Positions 16,473 through 24,630 of a stretch of DNA of 64,000 nucleotides are shown here, one piece after another. The stretch covers positions 4,068,417-4,132,416 of the forward strand of contig NZ_LT732548.1 in assembly GCF_900155685.1 (NCBI RefSeq), read 5' to 3'. Numbering within the stretch: the stretch's first letter is position 1; the number at the start of each line of letters is the position of its first letter. The notes below the pieces were generated by a model that worked only from the letters and a program-made list of their open reading frames with translations, ran no database searches and was not told the origin of the DNA. Origin of the DNA: Paenibacillus bouchesdurhonensis. Its GTDB lineage: Bacteria; Bacillota; Bacilli; Paenibacillales; Paenibacillaceae. The translations under genes were made by a program, and so were the position numbers.

Positions 16473-17389
16473 TAACGCCCACCTCCGAAACCTACATTTT
16501 CACCAAGCGATTCCGCAACTTCTCTTGAACGTCTCCGACCAAGCGACCGCTGCTTCGATGCGCGGCGCACGGATGGAAGCACCAATGCAACGATGACGAT
16601 CACTGCGGTAATCAGCTTCAAGTCCGATGACTCGAACCAAGGGATGCGCAGAGCCAAAGCGACGACCACACGGTATACGATCGAACCAATAATTGCAGCC
16701 AGCGTAGCAAAGAATACGGTTCTCGCCCCAAGAATCGCTTCCCCGATAATGACGGAGGCAAGGCCGATGACGATCATGCCAATCCCTGACGTGATGTCGG
16801 CAAAGCCGGACTGCTGGGCAATCAGTGCACCCGACAATGCGACAAGGCCATTCGACAAACTTAGGCCAAGGATAATTGTGTTATCGGTATGCGCGCCAAA
16901 GCTGCGAATCATTTGCTTATTGTCGCCAGTTGCCCGTAGGGCCAGCCCGAGATCCGTTTTGAAGAACAAATCCAGCAGCAGCTTGATCGCAATAACAACG
17001 AACGGCATCAGCAGCAGCGGGGAGATGGAGCTGAAGATCGTTCTTTCGCCAAGCAGCGCAATGTTCGGCTTGCCCAAAATCCGCATATTAATCGAGTACA
17101 ACGCGATCATCATCAATATCCCGGACAACAACCCGTTGATGCGGCCTTTCGTATGAAGCAATCCGGTAAGCATACCGGCGATAATCCCGCCAAAGCAAGC
17201 AACCAGGGTAGCCGTTACCGGATCTGCTCCCTTGGTTATCATAACCGCAGCGATCGCGCCGCCTGTCGTAAAGCTACCATCCACCGTTAGATCCGGAAAA
17301 TCCAAAATCCGAAAGGTAATATATACTCCAAGCGCCATCAACGCATAGAGTAGGCCGGATTCAAGAGCTCCGATTAACGAGTTTACCAT
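16472..17389 (-). CDS. ABC transporter permease, TrpY-like (COG4120)
   Basis: This is a 305-residue membrane protein with eight to nine hydrophobic segments, resembling branched-chain amino-acid and ribose-type permeases of the BPD_transp_2 family. Signatures are FPDLTVDGSFTTGGA near residue 30 and LALRATGDNKQMIRSFGA in the cytoplasmic coupling loop. It forms the membrane channel for the adjacent binding protein and ATPase. The ATG at 17389 is preceded by TTAGGAGGT. The gene lies 31 bp after the binding-protein stop. Confidence 0.9.
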   Translation of the reverse strand: MVNSLIGALESGLLYALMALGVYITFRILDFPDLTVDGSFTTGGAIAAVMITKGADPVTATLVACFGGIIAGMLTGLLHTKGRINGLLSGILMMIALYSINMRILGKPNIALLGERTIFSSISPLLLMPFVVIAIKLLLDLFFKTDLGLALRATGDNKQMIRSFGAHTDNTIILGLSLSNGLVALSGALIAQQSGFADITSGIGMIVIGLASVIIGEAILGARTVFFATLAAIIGSIVYRVVVALALRIPWFESSDLKLITAVIVIVALVLPSVRRASKQRSLGRRRSREVAESLGENVGFGGGR

Positions 17390-17420
17390 GATGAGTACCT
17401 CCTAAATGATTGAAACCAGC

Positions 17421-18485
17421 CTATTCCAGCAAGTTGTTCTCCTTGTCGTTAACCATGTCTTTCATAGCGTCCGTAACCTCGATTCCTTGCTCCGCAGCAG
17501 CCTTGAGGTTCAGGATCAGGTCAAGCTTGTCGGGGAAGGTTACCGCCATATCGCCGACTTTCTTGCCTTCCTTTAACACTTCAACAGCCATTTGACCGAC
17601 TTGGTAGCCATGATCGTAATATTTGAAACCGACTGTGGCAAAAGCACCTTTCTCTACCGTATCGCGGTCGCTGGAGAAGAATGGGATATCATGCTCATTC
17701 GCAATTTGAATGACAGTGCTTACCGCCTCGACAACCGTATTGTCCAGTGTCGTATACAGAGCATCAGCGCGGCCGACGAGCGACTCTGCCGCCTGCTTCA
17801 CTTCGGAAGTATTCGTTACCGGCGCTTTGATCAGCTTGATGCCATGCTTCTCAAGCGCTTTCTCCGCATGATCAGCCATAATGACGGCGTTCGGCTCGCC
17901 TTGGTTAATGACGACGCCCACTGCCTTCACATCCTTGAAATTCTCAGCGATAAAATCCATCAATTTGACAATTGCTTCCGGATTCGTATCGGACGCGCCC
18001 GATACATTGCCGCCCGGCTTTTCCAAGTTGTCAACCAGCTTGGCATCCAATGGATCAGTAACGCTGGCGAACAGAATCGGCGAGCTCTTAACCTGGCCTA
18101 CAAGAGCTTGAGCTGGAGGCGTAGCAATCCCCAGAACAAGATCGTATTTATCTCCGGCAATTTTTTGCGCAATCGTCAAGTTATTGGTTGGATCTCCCTG
18201 CGCGTTGTTATAATCGAGCTTCAAGTTCTCGCCCTCCACGATGCCTGCATCCTTCAGTGCGGCAAGGAACCCTTCGCGAGTTGCATCGAGAGACGGATGC
18301 TCGACGATTTGCGAGATCGCAATTTTGTAGCTCTCCTTACTTGTGTCCGCCGGAGCTTCTGCTTGTGCATTGCCTTGGTTAGACGCAGCTCCAGAGTTGT
18401 TGCCCCCGGCATTATTGCTGCCGCAGCCGATCACCGTAACTAGCATAGCTACAATAGCCAAGAGTACCCCTAATTTCTTTTTCAC
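17421..18485 (-). CDS. ABC transporter substrate-binding lipoprotein, TrpX-like (COG2984)
   Basis: This 354-residue lipoprotein has a signal peptide ending in a lipobox (VTVIGCGSNN). A Ser/Asn/Gly-rich linker follows, then a two-lobed ABC_sub_bind domain (YKIAISQIVEHPSLDATREG, ILFASVTDPLDAKLVDN, VGVVINQGEPNAV, ALYTTLDNTVVEA). The family binds small aromatic or related ligands in some species. The GTG at 18485 was chosen with GAGGGG eight bases upstream; an ATG at 18524 has no ribosome site. It leads the operon with the permease and ATPase. The 315-bp leader carries a palindromic, cre-like element. Confidence 0.9.
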   Translation of the reverse strand: MKKKLGVLLAIVAMLVTVIGCGSNNAGGNNSGAASNQGNAQAEAPADTSKESYKIAISQIVEHPSLDATREGFLAALKDAGIVEGENLKLDYNNAQGDPTNNLTIAQKIAGDKYDLVLGIATPPAQALVGQVKSSPILFASVTDPLDAKLVDNLEKPGGNVSGASDTNPEAIVKLMDFIAENFKDVKAVGVVINQGEPNAVIMADHAEKALEKHGIKLIKAPVTNTSEVKQAAESLVGRADALYTTLDNTVVEAVSTVIQIANEHDIPFFSSDRDTVEKGAFATVGFKYYDHGYQVGQMAVEVLKEGKKVGDMAVTFPDKLDLILNLKAAAEQGIEVTDAMKDMVNDKENNLLE

Positions 18486-18552
18486 TTCGATAACCCCTCT
18501 CTCAAACAATAATAGATCCCCCATAAAGATTTAGGCCACGAAAGCATGATCT

Positions 18553-18566
18553 TGCTAACGCTTTCC
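18553..18566 (-). promoter_or_regulatory. cre-like site within a nested inverted repeat before the TrpX-like operon
   Basis: On the minus strand GGAAAGCGTTAGCA matches the CcpA cre consensus (TGWAARCGYTWNCW) at 13 of 14 positions. It is one arm of an imperfect inverted repeat with AACACTTTC, flanked by CATGAT/ATCATG arms (about 18545-18594), so an RNA structure in the leader is an equal possibility. The rest of the gap 18486-18799 shows only the terminator at 18709. Confidence 0.5.
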
Positions 18567-18708
18567 CAGGTGAAAGTGTTAAAGCGAAAAATCATGACTG
18601 GCTTCTCTTTTTGAAGTAAAGTATTATTCCTATCTTAAATGGAGGTTTATTGTACGTCAATTATTAAATCACGGTCAATTTTTCGTTTGCGGGAATCTGC
18701 GATATGTG

Positions 18709-18752
18709 AAAAAAAGGACTGCTCGCTTATTGGGTAGAATAAGCTGCAGTCC
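18709..18752 (-). terminator. Intrinsic terminator of the copper-amine-oxidase-N-domain gene
   Basis: On the minus strand GGACTGC pairs with GCAGTCC, continued by GCTTATT/AATAAGC pairing, followed by seven T residues. It lies about 50 bp after the stop of the broken lipoprotein gene. Confidence 0.9.
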
Positions 18753-18799
18753 CTCTTCAAATATCCATGTATGAAGCACAGTTCGTTATACTCAAGCAA

Positions 18800-20296
18800 T
18801 TAATCGCGAGTTACTGTAATCCATCCGTCGCCGTCTACTTGCACCTTCGCTCCTAGAGCCTCAGCGATAAAGCGCAGCGGCACATAGGTCTTGCCGTCTT
18901 CATGAATAAATGCCGGCTCGGATAACGTTACTGCCTTCCCGCCTACTTTCGCTTGCTTGGAACCGACAGTCAGCACGATTTCCTCTTGCGTAATATCGTC
19001 AATGATCGTGATCGTCTTCGTTTCCTTATTCCATTTGATCTCTGCGTCCAGCTCAGCGGACATATAACGGAGCGGAACAAAGCTTGCGCCGTTCTTCTTA
19101 ATCACCTCATAATAGTCGCCCGGATAGCCGATCAATACATCCTTGGAAGTGATCTGCATCTCTTCCTTCAGCAGCTTATAAATGATAGAACCCGGTTCAA
19201 AATTGCGCAGCACCTGTCCCGGAGTAATTTCTTCATCGGTAACTTCCAGCTTGCCTGTGCTTAAATTCACCTGATCCACGGCTACATTTCCGCCGATATT
19301 CCACATTTCGGCTTCGCTGCGCACCGTGAATGACTTGACTGGCACACCTTCACTTTGAGGGATAGCTACCGTAAGCTCCATGTTCTGCTTGCGCGTGTTC
19401 AGGCTGCTATCGAAGTACATATCCATTTTCAGCACAGTATCTTTGCCGAAAACAGTATGCAGTTCAGGCATTTCTTCGAACATAGCGTCAAACTGCTGAT
19501 CGTATTCCTTCAGCGCCTCAGCCAACGCTTCTTGAACTACGCCATACATTGCGGCAACAGCAAACTCTTTAGAAGAAGCCGGGCCTTCGCCGAGCGCGTC
19601 ACTTCCAAATTGAGCGCTAAGAATCGGATAGAAGGCATCATAGAACGCCCCAATAAGCTCCTTCAAGCCCTCTTCGTCTTTAGCCGCATTCGTTAAAAGC
19701 GGCTTCACGAGCTTCACCAGCTCATCACCGCGAATTTCCGCATGCAGTTGTGTCAAGCTAAGCGATTCATCGTTGACTTTCTCCTGCACCTTTTTCACGG
19801 AAATCGTGGATGGATTCGGCATATGCTTCAGCAGGAAGCCGACAGCCTTAACACCAAATTCTTGCGCCTGCTCATTGTACTGCTCCAGATCAATATAATC
19901 TAAAGACGCATCCTCCAGAGATATGTACAGCGGCTGCTTTGCTCCTTCAAGCTGGATGGCCATCCCTTTCTTATCCATGGAAATATGGTATGGCAGCTTC
20001 TCGCCGGAGTAACCGATCGAGCCTTTGATCGACATCGTGGAAGCATCCTGAATCTTAGCATGATCAACAATCAAGGATAAAGAGTTGATTAGTTCGATTA
20101 TCTCCTTATCTTCTGCAGATACTTTATCTGCTGGTATAATTTCAATCGAAACCGATTGTCTGGATTCGCTAGCTTGAACCTCCAAATTTTTCAACATAGC
20201 TTTGTTGATGTCAAATCCCCCTACCGCCTAGCATCCCGTTAGGATAACTAGCAGCAGCACTAGCGGCAGTGATAGCCATTTGCTCATTTTCTTCAA
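18800..20296 (-). pseudogene. Copper amine oxidase N-domain lipoprotein gene with an in-frame amber codon after the lipobox
   Basis: The intact reading frame runs from a TTG at 20296, with GGGGAGG seven bases upstream, through a 22-residue lipoprotein signal peptide (MKKMSKWLSLPL then VILTGC). It meets a TAG at 20230-20228 immediately after the lipobox Cys, then continues in the same frame to 18800. The downstream part (465 codons from an ATG at 20197 without a ribosome site) has a helical DUF-like body and two copper amine oxidase N-terminal repeats (SFVPLRYMSAELDAEIKW and TYVPLRFIAEALGAKV). A single CAG-to-TAG change (Gln to stop) would explain it. Without readthrough or reinitiation, only a 22-residue peptide is made. 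Sequencing error, a true nonsense mutation and programmed readthrough are all possible. Confidence 0.85.
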
Positions 20297-20411
20297 AATA
20301 TTACCTCCCCGTAATGATATATTCTATTATCCTGTATCCATCTCTCCTTGTAAATAAGAGAAAACAACTAGTTGACATCTCTTGGCACAACAGCTTCGGC
20401 TTCATTTATGC

Positions 20412-20417
20412 TATAAT
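20412..20417 (+). promoter_or_regulatory. Extended -10 promoter of the queCDEF operon
   Basis: TATAAT is preceded by TG one base before (TGCTATAAT), an extended -10. A consensus TTGACA at 20373 is too far away (34 bp). Transcription from about 20424 would place the preQ1 aptamer some 50 nt into the leader. Confidence 0.7.
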
Positions 20418-20475
20418 GGCATCGAAACTATCAACACAACATAATTGAAGAAGATCCATGCTATCTCAGCATGGA

Positions 20476-20508
20476 AGAGGTTCGCGAACTCCCTCTATAA
20501 AAAACTAA
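20476..20508 (+). ncRNA. preQ1-I riboswitch aptamer
   Basis: AGAGGTTC, a short loop, CCTCTATAAAAAACTAA is the classic preQ1 class I type 1 architecture: P1 is AGAGG/CCTCT, the cytosine that pairs with preQ1 lies in the loop, and the A-rich tail folds back into an H-type pseudoknot. A 7-bp hairpin (CCATGCT/AGCATGG, 20456-20474) precedes it. It controls queCDEF, so high preQ1 should stop expression of preQ1 synthesis. Confidence 0.97.
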
Positions 20509-20509
20509 C

Positions 20510-20562
20510 GGCGCTCTGCGCCCTTTTTGCCGTGCCCTTTTGCGGGCTGCGGTATGTTTTTT
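20510..20562 (+). terminator. Tandem terminators forming the preQ1 riboswitch expression platform
   Basis: The first hairpin GGCGC-TCT-GCGCC with five T (20510-20528) directly follows the aptamer tail and its 5' arm abuts ACTAACG, as expected for ligand-induced termination. A second hairpin (GCCGTGCCC pairing with GGGCTGCGGT, 20529-20554) with a T6 tract (20557-20562) follows at once. The remainder to queC (20563-20654) shows no clear element beyond the queC ribosome site. Confidence 0.85.
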
Positions 20563-20654
20563 CATAGTGTTCCAGTTCAAGAACTCTCTTTCTTCTATGT
20601 AAATGGTGCCGTACGCACCCTTTAACTAAATTCAGAAGAAGAGAGGTTTTTTTT

Positions 20655-21323
20655 ATGCTTCAACACGAGAAGGCCGTCGTCGTATTCAGTGGCGGCCAAG
20701 ATAGTACCACCTGCTTGTTCTGGGCTTTGAAGCAATTCCGTGAAGTCGAGGTCGTGACCTTTGATTACGGACAGCGCCATAAGCAAGAAATCGAGTGCGC
20801 CCGCGGAATAGCCGAAGAGCTCGGGGTCAAATTCCATCTGCTCGATATGGGGTTATTGGCTCAATTAAGCCCGAATGCGCTGACTTGCCATGACATGGAC
20901 ATCGTCCACGAGGACGGGGCGCTGCCCAACACCTTCGTTGAAGGCCGCAACCATTTGTTTCTCAGCTTTGCTGCCGTTCTTGCCAAAGGAGTTGGAGCAA
21001 GGCATATCATCACCGGCGTATGCGAAACGGATTTCAGCGGCTACCCGGATTGCCGGGACGCCTTCGTCAAATCGCTGAACGTAACGCTGAACCTGGCCAT
21101 GGATCACAACTTCGTTATCCATACCCCGCTTATGTGGCTCGATAAAGCCGCCACCTGGCAGCTTGCCGATGAGCTTGGCGCCTTTAATTACGTCCGAGAA
21201 CGGACGCTTACCTGCTATAACGGTGTAATCGGCGATGGCTGCGGAGATTGTCCTTCCTGCAAGCTAAGGCTTGCCGGAATGGAGGCCTATCTTGAAGCAC
21301 GTGCAAAGGGGGAGATGTCATGA
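20655..21323 (+). CDS. queC: 7-cyano-7-deazaguanine synthase
   Basis: This 222-residue enzyme converts 7-carboxy-7-deazaguanine to preQ0 with ammonia and ATP, the third committed step to queuosine. The PP-loop motif (FSGGQDSTTC) is at the N-terminus, with TFDYGQRHKQE next. The zinc-binding Cys cluster (CGDCPSCKLR) is at the C-terminus. ATG at 20655 has AGAGAGG followed by eight T residues as the spacer, an unusual run. The stop overlaps the queD start (ATGA). Confidence 0.97.
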   Translation: MLQHEKAVVVFSGGQDSTTCLFWALKQFREVEVVTFDYGQRHKQEIECARGIAEELGVKFHLLDMGLLAQLSPNALTCHDMDIVHEDGALPNTFVEGRNHLFLSFAAVLAKGVGARHIITGVCETDFSGYPDCRDAFVKSLNVTLNLAMDHNFVIHTPLMWLDKAATWQLADELGAFNYVRERTLTCYNGVIGDGCGDCPSCKLRLAGMEAYLEARAKGEMS

Positions 21324-21814
21324 GCTTCGTTCCTGGCGAATTTCGTATCGTTGACAAGCTGCAGAAGCTGGGAGAGGACATTCCTCGTTCCCAGTTAAGA
21401 TACCATGAGAGACGGGTGCTGGTGAGCAAAGAATTCACGTTTGATGCCGCCCACCATTTACATGCCTATGAGGGCAAATGCAAAAACTTGCATGGGCATA
21501 CTTATAAAGTTGTTTTCGGCATTAGCGGCATACCGGATGAACTTGGCCTAACGATCGATTTTGGCACGATTAAAACGATCTGGAAGCAGGAGATCGAAGG
21601 ATATCTCGATCATCAATATTTAAACGAGTCGCTGCCGCTGATGAATACGACGGCGGAAAATATGGTCGTATGGCTGTACGAGCAAATGGAACAGGCGCTT
21701 CAGTCCGGCACCTATCGTTCACCTTCTCTACAGGCCAGGACGGAATTCGTCCGCCTGTACGAAACACCAACCAGCTACGCTGAAGCGAGACGGGAGTGGA
21801 TGAGTGGTGAGTAA
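21320..21814 (+). CDS. queD: 6-carboxy-5,6,7,8-tetrahydropterin synthase
   Basis: This 164-residue PTPS-family enzyme turns 7,8-dihydroneopterin triphosphate into 6-carboxytetrahydropterin. Zinc-binding His and catalytic Cys are seen in FDAAHHLHAYEGKCKNLHGH. An N-terminal extension of about 35 residues precedes the fold. Active-site Glu/His toward the C-terminus lie in DHQYLNE and the PTSYAEA end motif. The gene overlaps queC by 4 bp and queE by 11 bp. Confidence 0.95.
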   Translation: MSFVPGEFRIVDKLQKLGEDIPRSQLRYHERRVLVSKEFTFDAAHHLHAYEGKCKNLHGHTYKVVFGISGIPDELGLTIDFGTIKTIWKQEIEGYLDHQYLNESLPLMNTTAENMVVWLYEQMEQALQSGTYRSPSLQARTEFVRLYETPTSYAEARREWMSGE

Positions 21815-22547
21815 TCATCAGCAGCCTATCCCTGTCCTGGAAATATTCGGGCCGACCATTCAAGGGGAGGGCATGGTCATCGGCCAGAAGACGATGTTCG
21901 TCCGCACCGCGGGCTGCGACTACCGCTGCTCCTGGTGCGATTCCGCTTTTACCTGGGATGGCAGTGCCAAGGATGACATCCGGCTGTTAACAGCCGAGGA
22001 TATCTATGCCGAGCTGCGCTCTCTGGGGGGAGACCGATTCTCCCATGTTACGCTTTCTGGCGGCAATCCTGCCCTCCTGGGAGGACTCGGTGCGCTAGTA
22101 ACACTGCTTCATGAGAAAGGGATCATCGTGGCAGTAGAGACGCAAGGCTCCCGTTGGCAGGACTGGCTCGCGGAGGTCGATCAGGTAACCCTGTCTCCGA
22201 AACCGCCGAGCTCGGGCATGACGACCGACTGGGACGTGCTTGACGAGGTAGCGTCGAAGCTGTCGACAAGACCTTATCCTCTAGATCAAAGCCTTAAAGT
22301 CGTCGTCTTTGATGATCAGGATTTAGCCTATGCCAAAAAAGTCCACGTCCGCTATCCGCATATTCCTTTTTACTTGCAGGTGGGCAACCCGGATGTGAGC
22401 AGAATGGATATTCAGCATCATACCGCTGATCTTCTGGAGAGATATGAGCAGCTAATCGACCAAGTTGTCTCCGCACCGGAATTGAATGATGTGCGTGTGC
22501 TGCCCCAGCTCCATGCCCTAGTTTGGGGAAATAAACGCGGCGTGTAG
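21804..22547 (+). CDS. queE: 7-carboxy-7-deazaguanine synthase (radical SAM)
   Basis: This 247-residue radical SAM enzyme contracts 6-carboxytetrahydropterin to 7-carboxy-7-deazaguanine. The [4Fe-4S] site is CDYRCSWC (CxxxCxxC), preceded by FGPTIQGEGMVIG and followed by VTLSGGNPAL. GTG at 21804 has GGGAG seven bases upstream; GTG at 21807 is an alternative. It overlaps the end of queD, and queF follows after 44 bp. Confidence 0.95.
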   Translation: MVSNHQQPIPVLEIFGPTIQGEGMVIGQKTMFVRTAGCDYRCSWCDSAFTWDGSAKDDIRLLTAEDIYAELRSLGGDRFSHVTLSGGNPALLGGLGALVTLLHEKGIIVAVETQGSRWQDWLAEVDQVTLSPKPPSSGMTTDWDVLDEVASKLSTRPYPLDQSLKVVVFDDQDLAYAKKVHVRYPHIPFYLQVGNPDVSRMDIQHHTADLLERYEQLIDQVVSAPELNDVRVLPQLHALVWGNKRGV

Positions 22548-22591
22548 CTTTTTGTAAGACTAGAAACGACCTAATATCAGGAGGATTTATA

Positions 22592-23089
22592 ATGACTGGA
22601 AGACAAAACGATGAGCTTCAGGATCTAACGCTGCTTGGCAATCAAAAAGTGCAATATTCCTTTTCCTATGATCCCGGCATTCTCGAAAGCTTTGATAATA
22701 AACACCCCTACCGCGATTATTTCGTGAAGTTCAATTGCCCGGAATTTACGAGCCTGTGCCCGATTACGGGCCAGCCTGATTTCGCTACGATTTACATCAG
22801 CTATATTCCCGACATTAAAATGGTAGAGAGCAAATCGCTTAAGCTGTACTTGTTCAGCTTCCGCAACCATGGCGATTTCCATGAAGACTGCGTAAACATC
22901 ATCATGAATGATCTGATTAAGCTGATGGATCCAAGATATATCGAGGTCTGGGGCAAGTTTACGCCTCGAGGCGGCATTTCAATCGATCCATACTGCAATT
23001 ACGGCCGACCAGGGACCAAATACGAGAGCATGGCTGAGCAGCGGCTAATGCAGCATGACATGTATCCGGAGAAAATCGATAACCGTTAA
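22592..23089 (+). CDS. queF: NADPH-dependent 7-cyano-7-deazaguanine reductase
   Basis: This 165-residue single-domain QueF reduces preQ0 to preQ1, the riboswitch ligand. The nucleophilic Cys lies in TSLCPITGQPDFATIYI and the catalytic Asp in NHGDFHEDC; ESKSLKLYLFSFRNH is the NADPH-binding QueF motif. AGGAGG precedes the ATG. It closes the queCDEF unit, whose product feeds back on the leader riboswitch. No tgt or queA is in the window. Confidence 0.97.
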   Translation: MTGRQNDELQDLTLLGNQKVQYSFSYDPGILESFDNKHPYRDYFVKFNCPEFTSLCPITGQPDFATIYISYIPDIKMVESKSLKLYLFSFRNHGDFHEDCVNIIMNDLIKLMDPRYIEVWGKFTPRGGISIDPYCNYGRPGTKYESMAEQRLMQHDMYPEKIDNR

Positions 23090-23197
23090 ACCATATTCAT
23101 AAACCGAATACCGGAGATTCAAACGGCTGCAATCTGTTACAATATATAAATAGTTGAGTTGAAATGATTGCAACCTATTCCGGAGGGAGAGACTGCC

Positions 23198-24169
23198 TTG
23201 AAGCCGAAAGTATTCATTGCCCGCAACGTTCCTAAAGAAGTGGAAGATTATATCGCTGAACATTGCACTTATGACAAATGGGATCGCCCCGAGCTCATCC
23301 CGAGAGACGCCCTGCTGGCCGGTCTGTCCGATGCAGAGGGACTGCTCACCTTTGGCGGTAAAATTGATGCTGAGCTGCTTGATCACGCTCCGAAATTAAA
23401 AGTAGTCAGTACGATGAGTGTAGGCTACAATCACTTTGATCTTGCGGCGATGAAAGCCCGCGGGGTTATGGGAACCAATACGCCCGATGTATTGAATGAA
23501 ACCGTGGCCGATTTAATATTCGCGCTGATTCTAGCTTCGGCCCGCCGGGTTACCGAACTCGATCGCTATGTGAAGGATGGACAATGGAAGCGCGGCAACA
23601 ACCAGAATCTGTTCGGCCTGGACGTCCATCACAAGAAGCTGGGAATCATCGGTATGGGCGGCATCGGGGAAGCCGTCGCTCGCCGGGCGAAATGGGGCTT
23701 TGAGATGGATGTCCTCTATCATAACCGCAGCCGGAAGCCAGCCGCTGAGTCGGAGCTTGGAGCCCAATATTGCTCCATGGACGAGCTGCTTCAAGAAGCC
23801 GATTTCATCGTGCTGATGACGCCGCTGACCCCGGAAACGCAGCGCCTGATCGGCGAACGGGAATTCGGGCTAATGAAGCCATCAGCCATCTTCATTAATG
23901 CGTCCCGAGGGCAGACCGTAGATGAACAAGCACTCGTCAAGGCATTGGAGCAAAGAACAATATATGGCGCAGGCTTAGACGTTTTCGAACGGGAGCCTAT
24001 TTCCCCGGACAATGCTTTATTGAAGCTGCCTAATGTCATTACCCTGCCTCATATCGGCTCGGCAACGAGTAAGACGCGATTCGACATGGCCATGCTCGCG
24101 GCGCAAAACATGGTTGCTGCCCTTAGCGGCCAAATTCCGCCGCAGCTCGTCAAGGAACTGCGGACTTAA
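23198..24169 (+). CDS. D-isomer 2-hydroxyacid dehydrogenase (glyoxylate/hydroxypyruvate reductase type)
   Basis: This 323-residue NAD(P)-dependent enzyme belongs to the D-2-hydroxyacid dehydrogenase family. The Rossmann motif is GIIGMGGIGEAVARRA, followed by NASRGQTVDEQAL. Catalytic Arg, Glu and His are in NASRG, VFEREP and LPHIGSAT. It most resembles glycerate/glyoxylate reductases, but the substrate is not certain. TTG at 23198 was chosen because GGAGGGAGA lies about seven bases upstream. It lies 108 bp after queF and ends before a bidirectional terminator. Confidence 0.9.
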   Translation: MKPKVFIARNVPKEVEDYIAEHCTYDKWDRPELIPRDALLAGLSDAEGLLTFGGKIDAELLDHAPKLKVVSTMSVGYNHFDLAAMKARGVMGTNTPDVLNETVADLIFALILASARRVTELDRYVKDGQWKRGNNQNLFGLDVHHKKLGIIGMGGIGEAVARRAKWGFEMDVLYHNRSRKPAAESELGAQYCSMDELLQEADFIVLMTPLTPETQRLIGEREFGLMKPSAIFINASRGQTVDEQALVKALEQRTIYGAGLDVFEREPISPDNALLKLPNVITLPHIGSATSKTRFDMAMLAAQNMVAALSGQIPPQLVKELRT

Positions 24170-24266
24170 GTAAGGCTTGAGCAGGTAATGCAACTGTAAG
24201 GTAAACATGAATTCCCAGATATTCAAACTTCTCTGGACTATGTTACCCTGGCATTTGCATACAATG

Positions 24267-24312
24267 AAAAAGGGATGGATTAGGGGGCAGCCCCCAATCC
24301 ATCCCTTTTTTT
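24267..24312. terminator. Bidirectional intrinsic terminator
   Basis: AAAAAGGGATGGATT pairs with AATCCATCCCTTTTT around a GGGGG/CCCCC-containing top, with T-runs on both strands. It separates the convergent hydroxyacid dehydrogenase and the small hypothetical gene. Confidence 0.93.
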
Positions 24313-24329
24313 CTGTTCATGCCATCCGT

Positions 24330-24569
24330 TTACTTCTCTTCAAATCCGGTAAAGTATTTACCTTCGCTGGAGGATCGGTGCTTGGTAGCATCTTTATCTC
24401 TTTCCTCCTGCACCTCGAGCTTCAAATCCTCGACGGGAATCGGATCAACATGCATCTCGCTCTCATGCAGATCAAATAAGCTTGGCTTGCCCGTCGGATA
24501 TTGCTCGGGGTGATTCCTATCTTTTGCCTGATTAGCTTCCAAACTAGCGTCACGTTTCGATTGGGCCAT
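24330..24569 (-). CDS. Small hypothetical hydrophilic protein
   Basis: This is a 79-residue, highly charged protein without membrane segments or cysteines. I do not recognise a family. It is rich in Lys, Glu, Asp and Ser (PVEDLKLEVQEERDKD) and likely disordered, like small acid-soluble or stress-type proteins of spore-formers, though nothing proves this. ATG at 24569 has GAGGTG six bases upstream. It lies between a terminator and the drug exporter gene on the same strand. Confidence 0.65.
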   Translation of the reverse strand: MAQSKRDASLEANQAKDRNHPEQYPTGKPSLFDLHESEMHVDPIPVEDLKLEVQEERDKDATKHRSSSEGKYFTGFEEK

Positions 24570-24630
24570 GATCATCACCTCGCACACGTTGTTATCTCTT
24601 TATACCTCAAAAGTGCATAAAATAAACGTG

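Noticed and set aside
18800..20197. Cytosolic protein starting at the internal ATG at 20197
   Set aside because: No ribosome site precedes this ATG, and the upstream frame supplies a perfect lipoprotein signal peptide interrupted only by TAG.
20373..20417. TTGACA at 20373 as the -35 of the que promoter
   Set aside because: It is 34 bp from the TATAAT, far outside the usable spacing; the extended -10 is a better explanation.
20605..20640. Possible second preQ1 aptamer before queC
   Set aside because: GGTGC/GCACC with a tail ending AACTAAA resembles one superficially, but the loop is only four bases and the A-rich tail is wrong.
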